From: an uncultured Butyricicoccus sp.
GTDB taxonomy: Bacteria; Bacillota; Clostridia; Oscillospirales; Butyricicoccaceae
Assembly (NCBI GenBank): GCA_900555465.1
Contig: USLE01000010.1
Span: 1-12,864, forward strand
Reading direction: 5' to 3'
Length of the DNA: 12,864 bases
Shown here piece after piece: positions 1 to 6,243 of this stretch (position 1 is the first letter of the stretch; each line of letters starts with the position of its first letter). Position numbers and translations under genes: made by a program. The notes below the pieces were generated by a model. It did no database searches. It was not told the DNA's origin and saw nothing but the letters and a program-made list of their open reading frames with translations.

Positions 1-1208
1 CCGGTATACGGCGTGTCGATTGCTTTGGATTTATACTCTTTGTATATCATTTCGCTGTCCCAGTCGAGCAGCACGAGCCGGGCGAAATTCCCTGCCGCGA
101 CCGCGCGGCCGGTCAGGCCGTATACCTCGGCCGGCGCCTTGCTCATCTTCTCGATCAGCTGCATGGGCGTCAGCCTGCCGGTTTTGACCAAATAGGTGTT
201 GCACACGGAAAACGCGGTCTCCAGCCCGGTGATGCCGCTCGGCGCCTTGGCGAATTCGCGCGCCTTTTCCTCCGCCGTGTGCGGCGCGTGATCGGTCGCG
301 ATCATGTCGATCGTGCCGTCCGCGAGCGCGTCGATCAGCGCCTGCCGGTCGGCCTCCTTGCGGAGCGGCGGGTTCATGCGCGCATAGGTGCCGTGCGCGG
401 GGACGTCGTCCTCGGTCAGCGAAAGATGGTGCGGCGTGACCTCGGCGTAGATCTTCGCGCCGAGCGCCTTGCCCGCACGGATGAGCGCCGCGGACTGCGC
501 CGAGCTGACATGCTGGAACAGCACGCGCGCGCCCGTATCCAGCGCCAGCGCGATATCGCGGGCGATCATCGCGGTCTCCGCGCTCGCCATCGCGCCCGGC
601 ACGCCGAACTGCTGCGCCGCCGCCGAGCCGTAGTTCACCCCGGGCGAGGGCACGAGCGAGGGCTCCTCCTCGTGGAAGGACAGCAGGATGTCCAGCGCGG
701 CGGCCTGCTCCATCGCCGCGCGGCACAGGCCTGCGCTCGTCAGGTTGATGCCGTCGTCGGTCAGGCAGGGCGCGCCCGCGGCCTTGAGCGCGGCAAAATC
801 GGTCATCTCCTGCCCCTTGAGCCCCTTGGTCACCGCGCCTGCCTGCAATACCTCGACCGGGCAGTCCTTTGCCTTGTCGGTCACATAGCGGATGATCTCG
901 GGCGTGTCGCAGGTCGGCAGGGTGTTCGCCATGCAGATCACGGTCGCGTAGCCGCCCGCTGCGGCTGCAGCCGCGCCGGTCAGCACGTCCTCCTTCTGCG
1001 TCTGGCCCGGGTCGCGGAAGTGCACATGGCCGTCGACAAAGCCGGGCGAGACGGTCAGACCCGCGGCGTCATATACTTCGCAGCCCGCGGGCGCGTCGAT
1101 GTGCGGCACGACACGCGCGATCACGCCGTCGTCCCCGATGAGCACATCCATCTTTTCGTCGGTATTGGTATACGGGTCGAGCACCCGTCCGTTTTGAATG
1201 AGCAGCAT
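1..1208 (-). CDS. pyrC: Dihydroorotase, C-terminus cut by window edge
   Basis: Catalyses reversible cyclisation of N-carbamoyl-aspartate to dihydroorotate, the third step of pyrimidine synthesis, in the cytoplasm. The frame gives 402 codons before the window edge. The metal-binding DGHVHFRDPG motif is at residues 59-68 (His61, His63, Arg65). MANTLPTCD follows at 93-101 (Asn95, substrate binding), then H179 in LSFHEEE, H233 in FQHVSS and Asp306 in IATDHAPHT (303-311). This is the class I, bacterial PyrC layout. The frame ends in SKAIDTPYT, close to the SxxxNTPF-type end of the family, so perhaps 20-25 residues are missing. The start is ATG at 1208, preceded by AAAGGAG with 8-nt spacing. The promoter lies at 1258-1287, and no PyrR-type attenuator is visible in the ~45-nt leader. 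Confidence is very high. Confidence 0.96.
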   Translation of the reverse strand, partial: MLLIQNGRVLDPYTNTDEKMDVLIGDDGVIARVVPHIDAPAGCEVYDAAGLTVSPGFVDGHVHFRDPGQTQKEDVLTGAAAAAAGGYATVICMANTLPTCDTPEIIRYVTDKAKDCPVEVLQAGAVTKGLKGQEMTDFAALKAAGAPCLTDDGINLTSAGLCRAAMEQAAALDILLSFHEEEPSLVPSPGVNYGSAAAQQFGVPGAMASAETAMIARDIALALDTGARVLFQHVSSAQSAALIRAGKALGAKIYAEVTPHHLSLTEDDVPAHGTYARMNPPLRKEADRQALIDALADGTIDMIATDHAPHTAEEKAREFAKAPSGITGLETAFSVCNTYLVKTGRLTPMQLIEKMSKAPAEVYGLTGRAVAAGNFARLVLLDWDSEMIYKEYKSKAIDTPYT

Positions 1209-1257
1209 AAAGGTTATCTCCTTTCGCAGTTTTCCCATTTTGCAATCGTTTACCTGT

Positions 1258-1287
1258 ATTGTACCATTAAAACAGCGGCGCAGGCAA
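1258..1287 (-). promoter_or_regulatory. pyrC promoter, -35 TTGCCT / 18 bp / -10 TACAAT
   Basis: On the minus strand TTGCCT (1282-1287) is followed after 18 bp by TACAAT (1258-1263), with TGG just before the -10 (extended TGn). The -35 lies inside the 3' arm of the terminator of the upstream gene. Predicted transcription starts about 40-45 nt before the pyrC ATG. Confidence 0.6.
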
Positions 1288-1309
1288 TCATTTGCCCGCA
1301 CCGCCGTTT
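1262..1309 (-). terminator. Intrinsic terminator of the CDF transporter gene
   Basis: Minus-strand RNA folds into an 18-bp stem: 1292-1309 pairs with 1270-1287, with three G-U wobbles and a 4-nt loop at 1288-1291. It is followed by a short U-rich run (TTTTAAT overlapping the base of the stem). It starts 8 nt past the stop codon of the transporter gene. Confidence 0.75.
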
Positions 1310-1316
1310 AGCATTT

Positions 1317-2483
1317 TTACATCCGGTGGTCAAAGGTGACGACCGGATTATACCGATAGTCAATTTCTTTCAGTTTATCACGAATCGTCATCATAAGATC
1401 GCGCTTTGCGTCGTTATCATAGCTGAACGGCACAACCACATCAAAGATCAGGTTGATCTGCCGCGCGCCGTCCACCACGCGGAAGTCGTGCATGGACAGG
1501 TTTTCGTCGATCGCGCGCAGCACCGCATCCACCTGCTCGCGCAGCGCGGCAACGTGCTCGTTGTTCACGTCGATCGGGTCCATATGGATGACCAGATACA
1601 CGCCTGTGCGCTGCCAGACGCGCTTTTCCGCCTCGTCGATCACCTCATGCACCGCCACGAAGTCCGAATCGCTCGGCACCTCGGCGTGCAGCGAAGCCAG
1701 CCAGCGGCCCGCGCCGTAGTTGTGCACGATCAGGTCGTGCACGCCCACGATGTACTCGGACTCCATGACCAGCTTTTCGATGTTTTTCGCGATCTCCGGG
1801 TCGGCGGCCTCGCCGAGCAGCGGCGCGACCGTGTCGCGCGCAATGCCGAAGCCCGCCCAGACGATGAACGCCGCCACCAGCACGCCCACATAGCCGTCCA
1901 CCGGCAGGGTGGTGAACTGCCCGGCCACCATGCCGAGGATGACAACGCCGGTCGTGATCACGTCGTTGCGGCTGTCCTGCCCCGCTGCCATGAGCACGGG
2001 CGAGTCGATGCGGCGGCCGATCTGCACATTAAACGCACCCATCCACAGCTTGACCAGCATAGAGATCGCGAGGATCACCACCAGCACCAGCGAGAACGCC
2101 ACCGGCGCGGGATGCAGGATGCGGTCGATCGAGGTCTTGAAAAACTCAAAGCCCACCAGCACGATGATGAACGCGACCACCAGCCCCGCGATATACTCGG
2201 TGCGGCCGTAGCCGAACGGGTGCTTCTCGTCCGGCGCCTTGCCGGATACCTTGAACCCCACGATCGAGATCATGCAGGAAAGGCCGTCCGACAGGTTGTT
2301 GAACGCATCTGCCGCGATCGAGATCGACCCGGTCACCAGACCGATCACAACCTTGAGAATGAACAGGAACACATTGCACGCAATGCCCACTGCGCCGGAC
2401 AGCACGCCGTACCGCTCGCGCACGCGCGCATCCCGTGTATTTTCCGCATCGCGGATGAAAAGGCGGATCAGCGCCTTGGTCAT
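1317..2483 (-). CDS. Cation diffusion facilitator (CDF), MntE-like
   Basis: A 388-residue inner-membrane metal/proton antiporter of the cation diffusion facilitator family, predicted to export divalent metal. Hydrophobic segments lie around residues 30-50, 55-77, 97-116, 127-147, 165-185 and 200-212, followed by a soluble C-terminal domain from about 215. A second cytoplasmic region extends to 388, longer than the ~300 residues of YiiP. The transport site reads N62-xxx-D66 in FNNLSD (TM2) and D170-xxx-D174 in QDSRND (TM5). This N-D-D-D set is described for Mn-exporting MntE, whereas zinc CDFs use H/D-D-H-D. Mn2+ is therefore the best guess, but it is an inference. The start is ATG at 2483 with GAGGGG 6-7 nt upstream. 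It overlaps the preceding DUF1294 gene by ATGA, which implies translational coupling. Confidence 0.93.
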   Translation of the reverse strand: MTKALIRLFIRDAENTRDARVRERYGVLSGAVGIACNVFLFILKVVIGLVTGSISIAADAFNNLSDGLSCMISIVGFKVSGKAPDEKHPFGYGRTEYIAGLVVAFIIVLVGFEFFKTSIDRILHPAPVAFSLVLVVILAISMLVKLWMGAFNVQIGRRIDSPVLMAAGQDSRNDVITTGVVILGMVAGQFTTLPVDGYVGVLVAAFIVWAGFGIARDTVAPLLGEAADPEIAKNIEKLVMESEYIVGVHDLIVHNYGAGRWLASLHAEVPSDSDFVAVHEVIDEAEKRVWQRTGVYLVIHMDPIDVNNEHVAALREQVDAVLRAIDENLSMHDFRVVDGARQINLIFDVVVPFSYDNDAKRDLMMTIRDKLKEIDYRYNPVVTFDHRM

Positions 2484-2764
2484 AACAATCCCCTCGAATA
2501 CAAAATGTTATAAATTCCAATGATAATTACAATTTGGAAAACCATGATCGCCGGAATCCCTAGCATGAAGCTGCGGTGCAGCGTCTTGTGCCGGATGAGC
2601 AGCATGGTCAGGTACACGCCCGGCCCGCCGCCGATGAGCGCCCAGAAAAACAGCGTACGCTCGGGCACGCGCTTCCAGCCGCGCGGCGCAGCGAGCTTAT
2701 CGTAAATGCAGACCAGCGCGCCGATCACGCTGACCGCAATGAAATAGTATAGTACGCCCCGCAC
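2480..2764 (-). CDS. DUF1294 family small membrane protein
   Basis: A 94-residue protein of unknown function. The family signature is visible: YDKLAAPRGWKRVPERTLF (residues 21-39), followed by GGGPGVYLTMLLIRHKT (45-61). These match the DK-A-..-R-PE-L and GG-G-..-HKT pattern of DUF1294. There are two or three hydrophobic segments (about 4-20, 36-58, 66-88). The start is GTG at 2764. The nearby ATG at 2772 is in another frame, and the next in-frame ATG is far inside the domain. GAGGAGG lies 10 nt upstream of the GTG. The stop overlaps the ATG of the CDF gene, so the two form a two-gene operon from the promoter at 2798-2827. Whether it helps the transporter is unknown. Confidence 0.85.
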   Translation of the reverse strand: MRGVLYYFIAVSVIGALVCIYDKLAAPRGWKRVPERTLFFWALIGGGPGVYLTMLLIRHKTLHRSFMLGIPAIMVFQIVIIIGIYNILYSRGLL

Positions 2765-2797
2765 GTCCGCATGACCTCCTCGGCGAAATTTCTTTTT

Positions 2798-2827
2798 ATT
2801 CTAACATACGCGGCCGCACAATGCAAA
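2798..2827 (-). promoter_or_regulatory. Promoter of the DUF1294-CDF operon
   Basis: Minus-strand TTTGCA (2822-2827), an 18-bp spacer, then TAGAAT (2798-2803) with an extended TGT just upstream. It lies about 35 nt before the GTG start. Confidence 0.55.
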
Positions 2828-2886
2828 GATTCCGCGCAAAAAATAGCCGCTGCTAACGCTTTTCCGCCGCCCCGGCGTATATGCAG

Positions 2887-2912
2887 CAAAACAGGCCGCT
2901 TCTGCGGCCTGT
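2887..2912 (-). terminator. Terminator after the phospholipase-like gene
   Basis: A perfect 9-bp stem (ACAGGCCGC, 2891-2899, pairing with 2904-2912) with a 4-nt loop. On the minus strand it is followed by TTTTGC. It lies 29 nt after the stop of the gene ending at 2941. The U-run is short, so termination may be partial. Confidence 0.6.
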
Positions 2913-2940
2913 TCTCGCTTCAATGGAAAGGCATATCTTT

Positions 2941-3867
2941 TCAGTGCGGCAGTTTTTTCGGGCTGCCGTTGTCAAACGGCTGGTCGAAATGGTATTGCAG
3001 CAGCCAGCCCGCGTCAAACTGGGCGGCATACTGCCCCGCGAGGGCGGCCGCTCGGATGCGCGCCAGCCCGAACAGCTCGGGCACGGAATCCGTGCGCGGC
3101 TCGTCCGGCGTCCACAGGTTGTGCCACGGGGCGTGCTGCTCGTTGAGCGCGTCCCATGCCGGGCGCTCGATCTTCATATGCCCGGTCAGCAGCGCGCCGC
3201 GCCCCGCCATGCGCTCGAGCTTCTGCGCGCCGCGGTAGACCGCGCGGCTGTCCGAATACAAAAACCGCTCCCACGCGAGCATCTCGTCAAACGCGCAGCG
3301 CAGCTCGCGCGGCGGCACGTCCGCCCCGTACACGTTTTTGAGCACGGCGTGCAGCAGCACGGAGAGCACGGCCTTTTCCTCGGGCTCGAGCGTGTAATGC
3401 GCCGCCGGGTCAAACTCGGTCACCGGCACGCGGTGCGCCCGCTCGTACACCAGATAGTCGATGTCGCTTTCGATCTGGCAGTGCACCGCCGAGCCGGACA
3501 GCTTGGCGTCCGCCGCGCGGATCTGCTCCTGCCGGCAGTAGACATAGGGATGGATCTCGCTGTCCAGCGCATAGTGGCAGACAAAGCCGTAAAAATACGC
3601 AGCTGCGATCTCATGCGCCTCGCCGGTCAGGCAGTGCACGCCGCGCGCGAGCGCTGCGAACAGCTCGTCGGTCTTTTCCGAGTGCATGCGGTTGCCCAGC
3701 TTGTGCAGCGGGCTGCCCAGCCAGATCTTGCGGTAAAACAGCGGGTCCGGCCCCTGACAGCCCCAATAATAGCACACCGGATGCGCCTTTGCCAGCTGCT
3801 GCACCGCCGCCGGGAATACCGCGAGCGCCTGTCCGCCAAACAGATGATGGGATACAAAATCCGCCAT
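2941..3867 (-). CDS. Zinc-dependent phospholipase C-like protein (PF00882 type)
   Basis: A 308-residue protein without signal peptide or membrane segments, so probably cytoplasmic, unlike the secreted clostridial phospholipases C. The pattern is that of the zinc-dependent phospholipase C/S1-P1-like fold: DFVSHHLFG near the N-terminus (His7, His8), GCQGPDPLFY (36-45, Asp41), His62 in NRMHSEKT, the HxxxD motif H98-YAL-D102 followed by E104 and H106, and H129-xxx-E133-xxx-D137. These are candidate zinc ligands. The substrate is not known, and many Firmicutes annotate such proteins only as hypothetical. The start is ATG at 3867 with GAGGAGG 7 nt upstream. Longer reading frames upstream lack a ribosome site and run through the promoter. 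Confidence 0.82.
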   Translation of the reverse strand: MADFVSHHLFGGQALAVFPAAVQQLAKAHPVCYYWGCQGPDPLFYRKIWLGSPLHKLGNRMHSEKTDELFAALARGVHCLTGEAHEIAAAYFYGFVCHYALDSEIHPYVYCRQEQIRAADAKLSGSAVHCQIESDIDYLVYERAHRVPVTEFDPAAHYTLEPEEKAVLSVLLHAVLKNVYGADVPPRELRCAFDEMLAWERFLYSDSRAVYRGAQKLERMAGRGALLTGHMKIERPAWDALNEQHAPWHNLWTPDEPRTDSVPELFGLARIRAAALAGQYAAQFDAGWLLQYHFDQPFDNGSPKKLPH

Positions 3868-3909
3868 AACCGAACCTCCTCTGTCGTTCTTCCAAGTGGA
3901 TCTGCTTCT

Positions 3910-3938
3910 ATTATACACGCTTTTGCGGCAAAGGGAAA
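3910..3938 (-). promoter_or_regulatory. Promoter of the phospholipase-like gene
   Basis: Minus-strand perfect -10 TATAAT (3910-3915) with a weak -35 TTTCCC (3933-3938) at 17-bp spacing, about 43 nt before the ATG. There is no clear terminator between the upstream oxidoreductase stop (3947) and this promoter, so readthrough is also possible. Confidence 0.55.
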
Positions 3939-3946
3939 GGCCGGGT

Positions 3947-4927
3947 TCAGCCGATCCCCGGGAACACGATGCCCGCGTCCTGCCGCGCGCGCTCGAGCAG
4001 GCCCGCCACCTCGACCGTGTCCGCCAGCCGCCGATAGCAGTCCGCATAGTCGCCCGCCGCGACCCGCTCTGCAATGCCCTGCATCTCGAAATACCATGCA
4101 GGCTCGCCGTTTTGCAGGTCGAACGCCTGCTCGCCTTCCGCGGTCACAACGGTCACGCGGCTGCACATGCTCGCCGGGCCGTCCACGCGGATGCGGCCCT
4201 TTTCGCCCAGGATCACCGCGCCGTTATCCCCCTGACAGTCCTTTGCGCCCGTGCACTGGCACACGAAATCCGGGTACTCGAGCACCAGCACGCCGCTGGT
4301 ATCGATGCCGTTTGCGTGCTTGTGCGCATGGTAAGACAGCTTTTCCGGCACGCCGAACAGGCCGTATGCAAAATACAGGTTGTACAGGTTGATGTCCATG
4401 AGCGCGCCGCCCGCGAACGCCGGGTTAAACACATTGGGCGTCTCGCCCGCGCGCAGCGCGTCGTACTTGCTCGAATACTGGCAGAAGGTGCACGCGGCCT
4501 GCCGCACCGGCCCGATCTCCGCCAGCTTTTCGCGGATAAGCGCGAGATGCGGCAGGTACATGGTCGTGATGCCCTCAAACAGGAACAGGCCCTTTTCCTG
4601 CGCGAGCGCGGCAAGCTCCTCCGCCTGCGCGCGCGTCGGCGCAAACGGCTTTTCGCAGATCACGTTTTTGCCCGCCAGGAGCGCGCGCCTGGTCTGTGTA
4701 TAATGCAAGCTGTTGGGCGAGGCGACATAGATAAAGTCCAGCTCCCCGTCCGCCAGCATCGCGTCCAGATCGGTATACACCTTGGCAACGCCGAAGCGCT
4801 CTGCCAACGCGCGGCCGGTCTCCTCCCTGCGGGAGCAGACCGCGCCCCATTCCATGCCGTCCGTGCGCAGCGCCTCGGTCATCACCCAGCTGACAATGCT
4901 GCCCGTCCCGATCGTGCCGATTTTCAT
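3947..4927 (-). CDS. Gfo/Idh/MocA family NAD(P)-dependent oxidoreductase
   Basis: A 326-residue dehydrogenase of the glucose-fructose oxidoreductase/inositol dehydrogenase family. The N-terminal Rossmann fold opens MKIGTIGTGSI (GxGxxx at residues 7-11). The family lysine is in CEKPFAPT (Glu92-Lys93-Pro94), where Lys is the catalytic/nicotinamide-contact residue. The C-terminal alpha/beta domain contains GGALMDINLYNLYF, where a Tyr occupies the place that is His in many members, as in dihydrodiol dehydrogenase-type enzymes. Substrate cannot be read from sequence; a sugar or cyclitol is typical. The start is ATG at 4927 with GAGGA 7 nt upstream. An in-frame extension to 5008 would run through the tRNA terminator and is rejected. 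No clear promoter of its own is visible in the ~55 bp after that terminator. Confidence 0.9.
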   Translation of the reverse strand: MKIGTIGTGSIVSWVMTEALRTDGMEWGAVCSRREETGRALAERFGVAKVYTDLDAMLADGELDFIYVASPNSLHYTQTRRALLAGKNVICEKPFAPTRAQAEELAALAQEKGLFLFEGITTMYLPHLALIREKLAEIGPVRQAACTFCQYSSKYDALRAGETPNVFNPAFAGGALMDINLYNLYFAYGLFGVPEKLSYHAHKHANGIDTSGVLVLEYPDFVCQCTGAKDCQGDNGAVILGEKGRIRVDGPASMCSRVTVVTAEGEQAFDLQNGEPAWYFEMQGIAERVAAGDYADCYRRLADTVEVAGLLERARQDAGIVFPGIG

Positions 4928-4980
4928 ATCCTTTTCCTCTTTTCTGCGGGGCGGTTTTGGCCGGCGCCGCGTGATTTCCT

Positions 4981-5023
4981 GATAAAAAAAGCTGCTGCGG
5001 ACGAGCATGTCGTCCGCAGCAGC
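4981..5023 (-). terminator. Intrinsic terminator of tRNA-Leu
   Basis: A perfect 14-bp stem (GCTGCTGCGGACGA 4991-5004 with 5010-5023), a 5-nt loop and, on the minus strand, seven consecutive T after the stem. It begins two nt past the tRNA CCA end. Confidence 0.92.
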
Positions 5024-5024
5024 G

Positions 5025-5111
5025 TGGTGCCGCCAGCCGGAATCGAACCGGCACAGTATCGCTACCGGGGGATTTTAAGTCCCCTGCGTCTACCAGTTCC
5101 GCCATGGCGGC
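5025..5111 (-). tRNA. tRNA-Leu, anticodon UAA
   Basis: An 87-nt class II tRNA with encoded CCA (5025-5027). The acceptor stem GCCGCCA pairs with TGGCGGC. The anticodon stem GGGGA/TCCCC closes the loop CTTAAAA, giving anticodon TAA (5075-5077). The T-arm is GCCGG-TTCGATT-CCGGC, and the long variable arm is typical of leucine tRNAs. It reads UUA (and UUG by wobble), which is rare in the GC-rich genes here. It is transcribed alone between a consensus promoter and a strong terminator. Confidence 0.97.
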
Positions 5112-5119
5112 ATAGCATG

Positions 5120-5148
5120 ATTATAGCAGAAGGGGCGCGGCCTGTCAA
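5120..5148 (-). promoter_or_regulatory. Perfect consensus sigma-70/A promoter of tRNA-Leu
   Basis: Minus-strand TTGACA (5143-5148), a 17-bp spacer and TATAAT (5120-5125). The predicted start lies only a few bases before the mature tRNA 5' end at 5111. Confidence 0.92.
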
Positions 5149-5186
5149 ACGGGGCGCCCCTTTGATTTTATGTACTGCCTGCGGCC

Positions 5187-6107
5187 TCAGACCGCCTGCG
5201 GCGTGCCGGTCTGCCGGAGCGCCGCCTCGATCGCGGCCCGGTCGGGCAGCCATGCCGAAGAGGCGGCCGCGCTGCCCGCTGCGACGGCAAAGCGCAGCGC
5301 TTCGGGCAGCGAAAAGCCGTGCGCCCTGGCATACAGCCAGCCCGCTGCCATCGAGTCGCCTATGCCGACCGGCTGCACCGCCTCGCCCGGCGCGGCGGGC
5401 AGGTAGAGCGCCTCGCCGTGTTCGGGCACCAGCAGCGCGCCCTCAATGCCGGGCGAAATCAGGATATCCCGCGCGCCGGCCTGCTGCAGCTCGCGCGCAC
5501 AGGCCGCAAGTCCCGCCGGGCTGCGCGGCGCACCGCCGACCAGCGCATCCAGCTCGGCGAAATTCGGCTTGATGAGGTCGGGCGCGCAGGGCAGGGCGTT
5601 TTTCAGCGCATCGCCCGAGGTATCCACCAGCGTTTTGGCGCCGGTTCCCCGCACACGATCCAGAAAACGGGCGTAAACATCCGCCGGCACGTCCGCCGGC
5701 ACCGACCCGGACAGCACCAGCCAGTCGCCCTCGCCCAGCGTGTCCAGCGTATCCGCGAGCTTGTCCAGCGCCGATGCCGGGATGGCAGGGCCTGCGCCGT
5801 TAAGCTCGGTCTGCTCGTGCGCGGACACCTTGACGTTGATGCGCGTCATGCCGCGGTCCAGATGGCAGAAGTCATATTCCACGCCGGTCTCGGCCAGCAG
5901 CGAGGCGAACAGCGCGCCCGTGCGCCCGGCGATGAACCCGAGCGCGCGCGTGGGCAGCCCGAGCGCGGCGCAGACCAGAGACACGTTCACGCCCTTGCCG
6001 CCCGGATACAGCGTTTCGCCGTGCGTGCGGCACAGCGCGCCCGGGCGCAGCGCGTCGGTATGCACGATGTAGTCCAAAGAAGGATTGAGGGTGACGGTAT
6101 AGATCAT
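5187..6107 (-). CDS. fruK: 1-phosphofructokinase-like PfkB family kinase
   Basis: A 306-residue ribokinase-fold sugar-phosphate kinase. By family similarity it phosphorylates fructose-1-phosphate to fructose-1,6-bisphosphate. The FruK-type start IYTVTLNPSLDYIV is at 2-15, the substrate-binding PGGKGVNVS at 35-43, the nucleotide region ISPGIEGALL near the C-terminal third, and the PfkB signature GIGDSMAAGW at 248-257 with Asp251 as catalytic base. Length is normal. Tagatose-6-phosphate kinase (LacC) is the main alternative, because no fructose PTS gene or DeoR regulator is adjacent to confirm the substrate. The start is ATG at 6107 with AGGAGG 8 nt upstream. It is divergent from the MerR-type gene. 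Confidence 0.87.
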   Translation of the reverse strand: MIYTVTLNPSLDYIVHTDALRPGALCRTHGETLYPGGKGVNVSLVCAALGLPTRALGFIAGRTGALFASLLAETGVEYDFCHLDRGMTRINVKVSAHEQTELNGAGPAIPASALDKLADTLDTLGEGDWLVLSGSVPADVPADVYARFLDRVRGTGAKTLVDTSGDALKNALPCAPDLIKPNFAELDALVGGAPRSPAGLAACARELQQAGARDILISPGIEGALLVPEHGEALYLPAAPGEAVQPVGIGDSMAAGWLYARAHGFSLPEALRFAVAAGSAAASSAWLPDRAAIEAALRQTGTPQAV

Positions 6108-6142
6108 GGCGGCAGCCTCCTTTTTCCTGTGCTTGTACCTAT

Positions 6143-6171
6143 ATGATACCGCAGTTTGCGGCAGGAAGCAA
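6143..6171 (-). promoter_or_regulatory. Likely fruK promoter with a dyad in the spacer
   Basis: Minus-strand TTGCTT (6166-6171), 17 bp, TATCAT (6143-6148). The spacer holds the dyad CCGCA-GTT-TGCGG (6149-6161), a possible operator. The -35 match is weak. Confidence 0.45.
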
Positions 6172-6191
6172 AAGGTTTTACGAAAAAAGGC

Positions 6192-6222
6192 TTGACCTTG
6201 CCGCAGCGTCAGCCTTTATACT
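6192..6222 (+). promoter_or_regulatory. MerR-type promoter/operator with 19-bp spacer
   Basis: TTGACC (6192-6197) and TATACT (6217-6222) are separated by 19 bp, the over-long spacing typical of promoters activated by MerR-family DNA twisting. The spacer carries an imperfect dyad (TGAC ... GTCA, 6194-6212). It lies just before the regulator gene, which suggests autoregulation. Confidence 0.75.
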
Positions 6223-6243
6223 AAAGCCGAGGAGGTGAAAGCG

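Noticed and set aside
279..2513. Very long plus-strand open frame across pyrC and the CDF gene
   Set aside because: It is antisense to two clearly recognisable genes, rich in Arg/His/Ala as expected from the complement of GC-rich codons, and has no family motif.
3868..4074. N-terminal extension of the phospholipase-like protein
   Set aside because: It crosses the TATAAT promoter and overlaps the upstream oxidoreductase. The MADFVSHH start has an ideal ribosome site.
4928..5008. N-terminal extension of the oxidoreductase
   Set aside because: It passes through the tRNA terminator hairpin. The Rossmann fold properly begins at MKIGTIGTG.
5146..5164. Palindrome CAAAcGGGGCGCCCCTTTG as a fruK terminator
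   Set aside because: No U-run follows on the minus strand, and it overlaps the tRNA promoter -35. A terminator role cannot be supported.
2881..5572. Long plus-strand open frames opposite the phospholipase-like, oxidoreductase and fruK genes
   Set aside because: They are shadows of genuine minus-strand genes, and one runs through the tRNA and its terminator.
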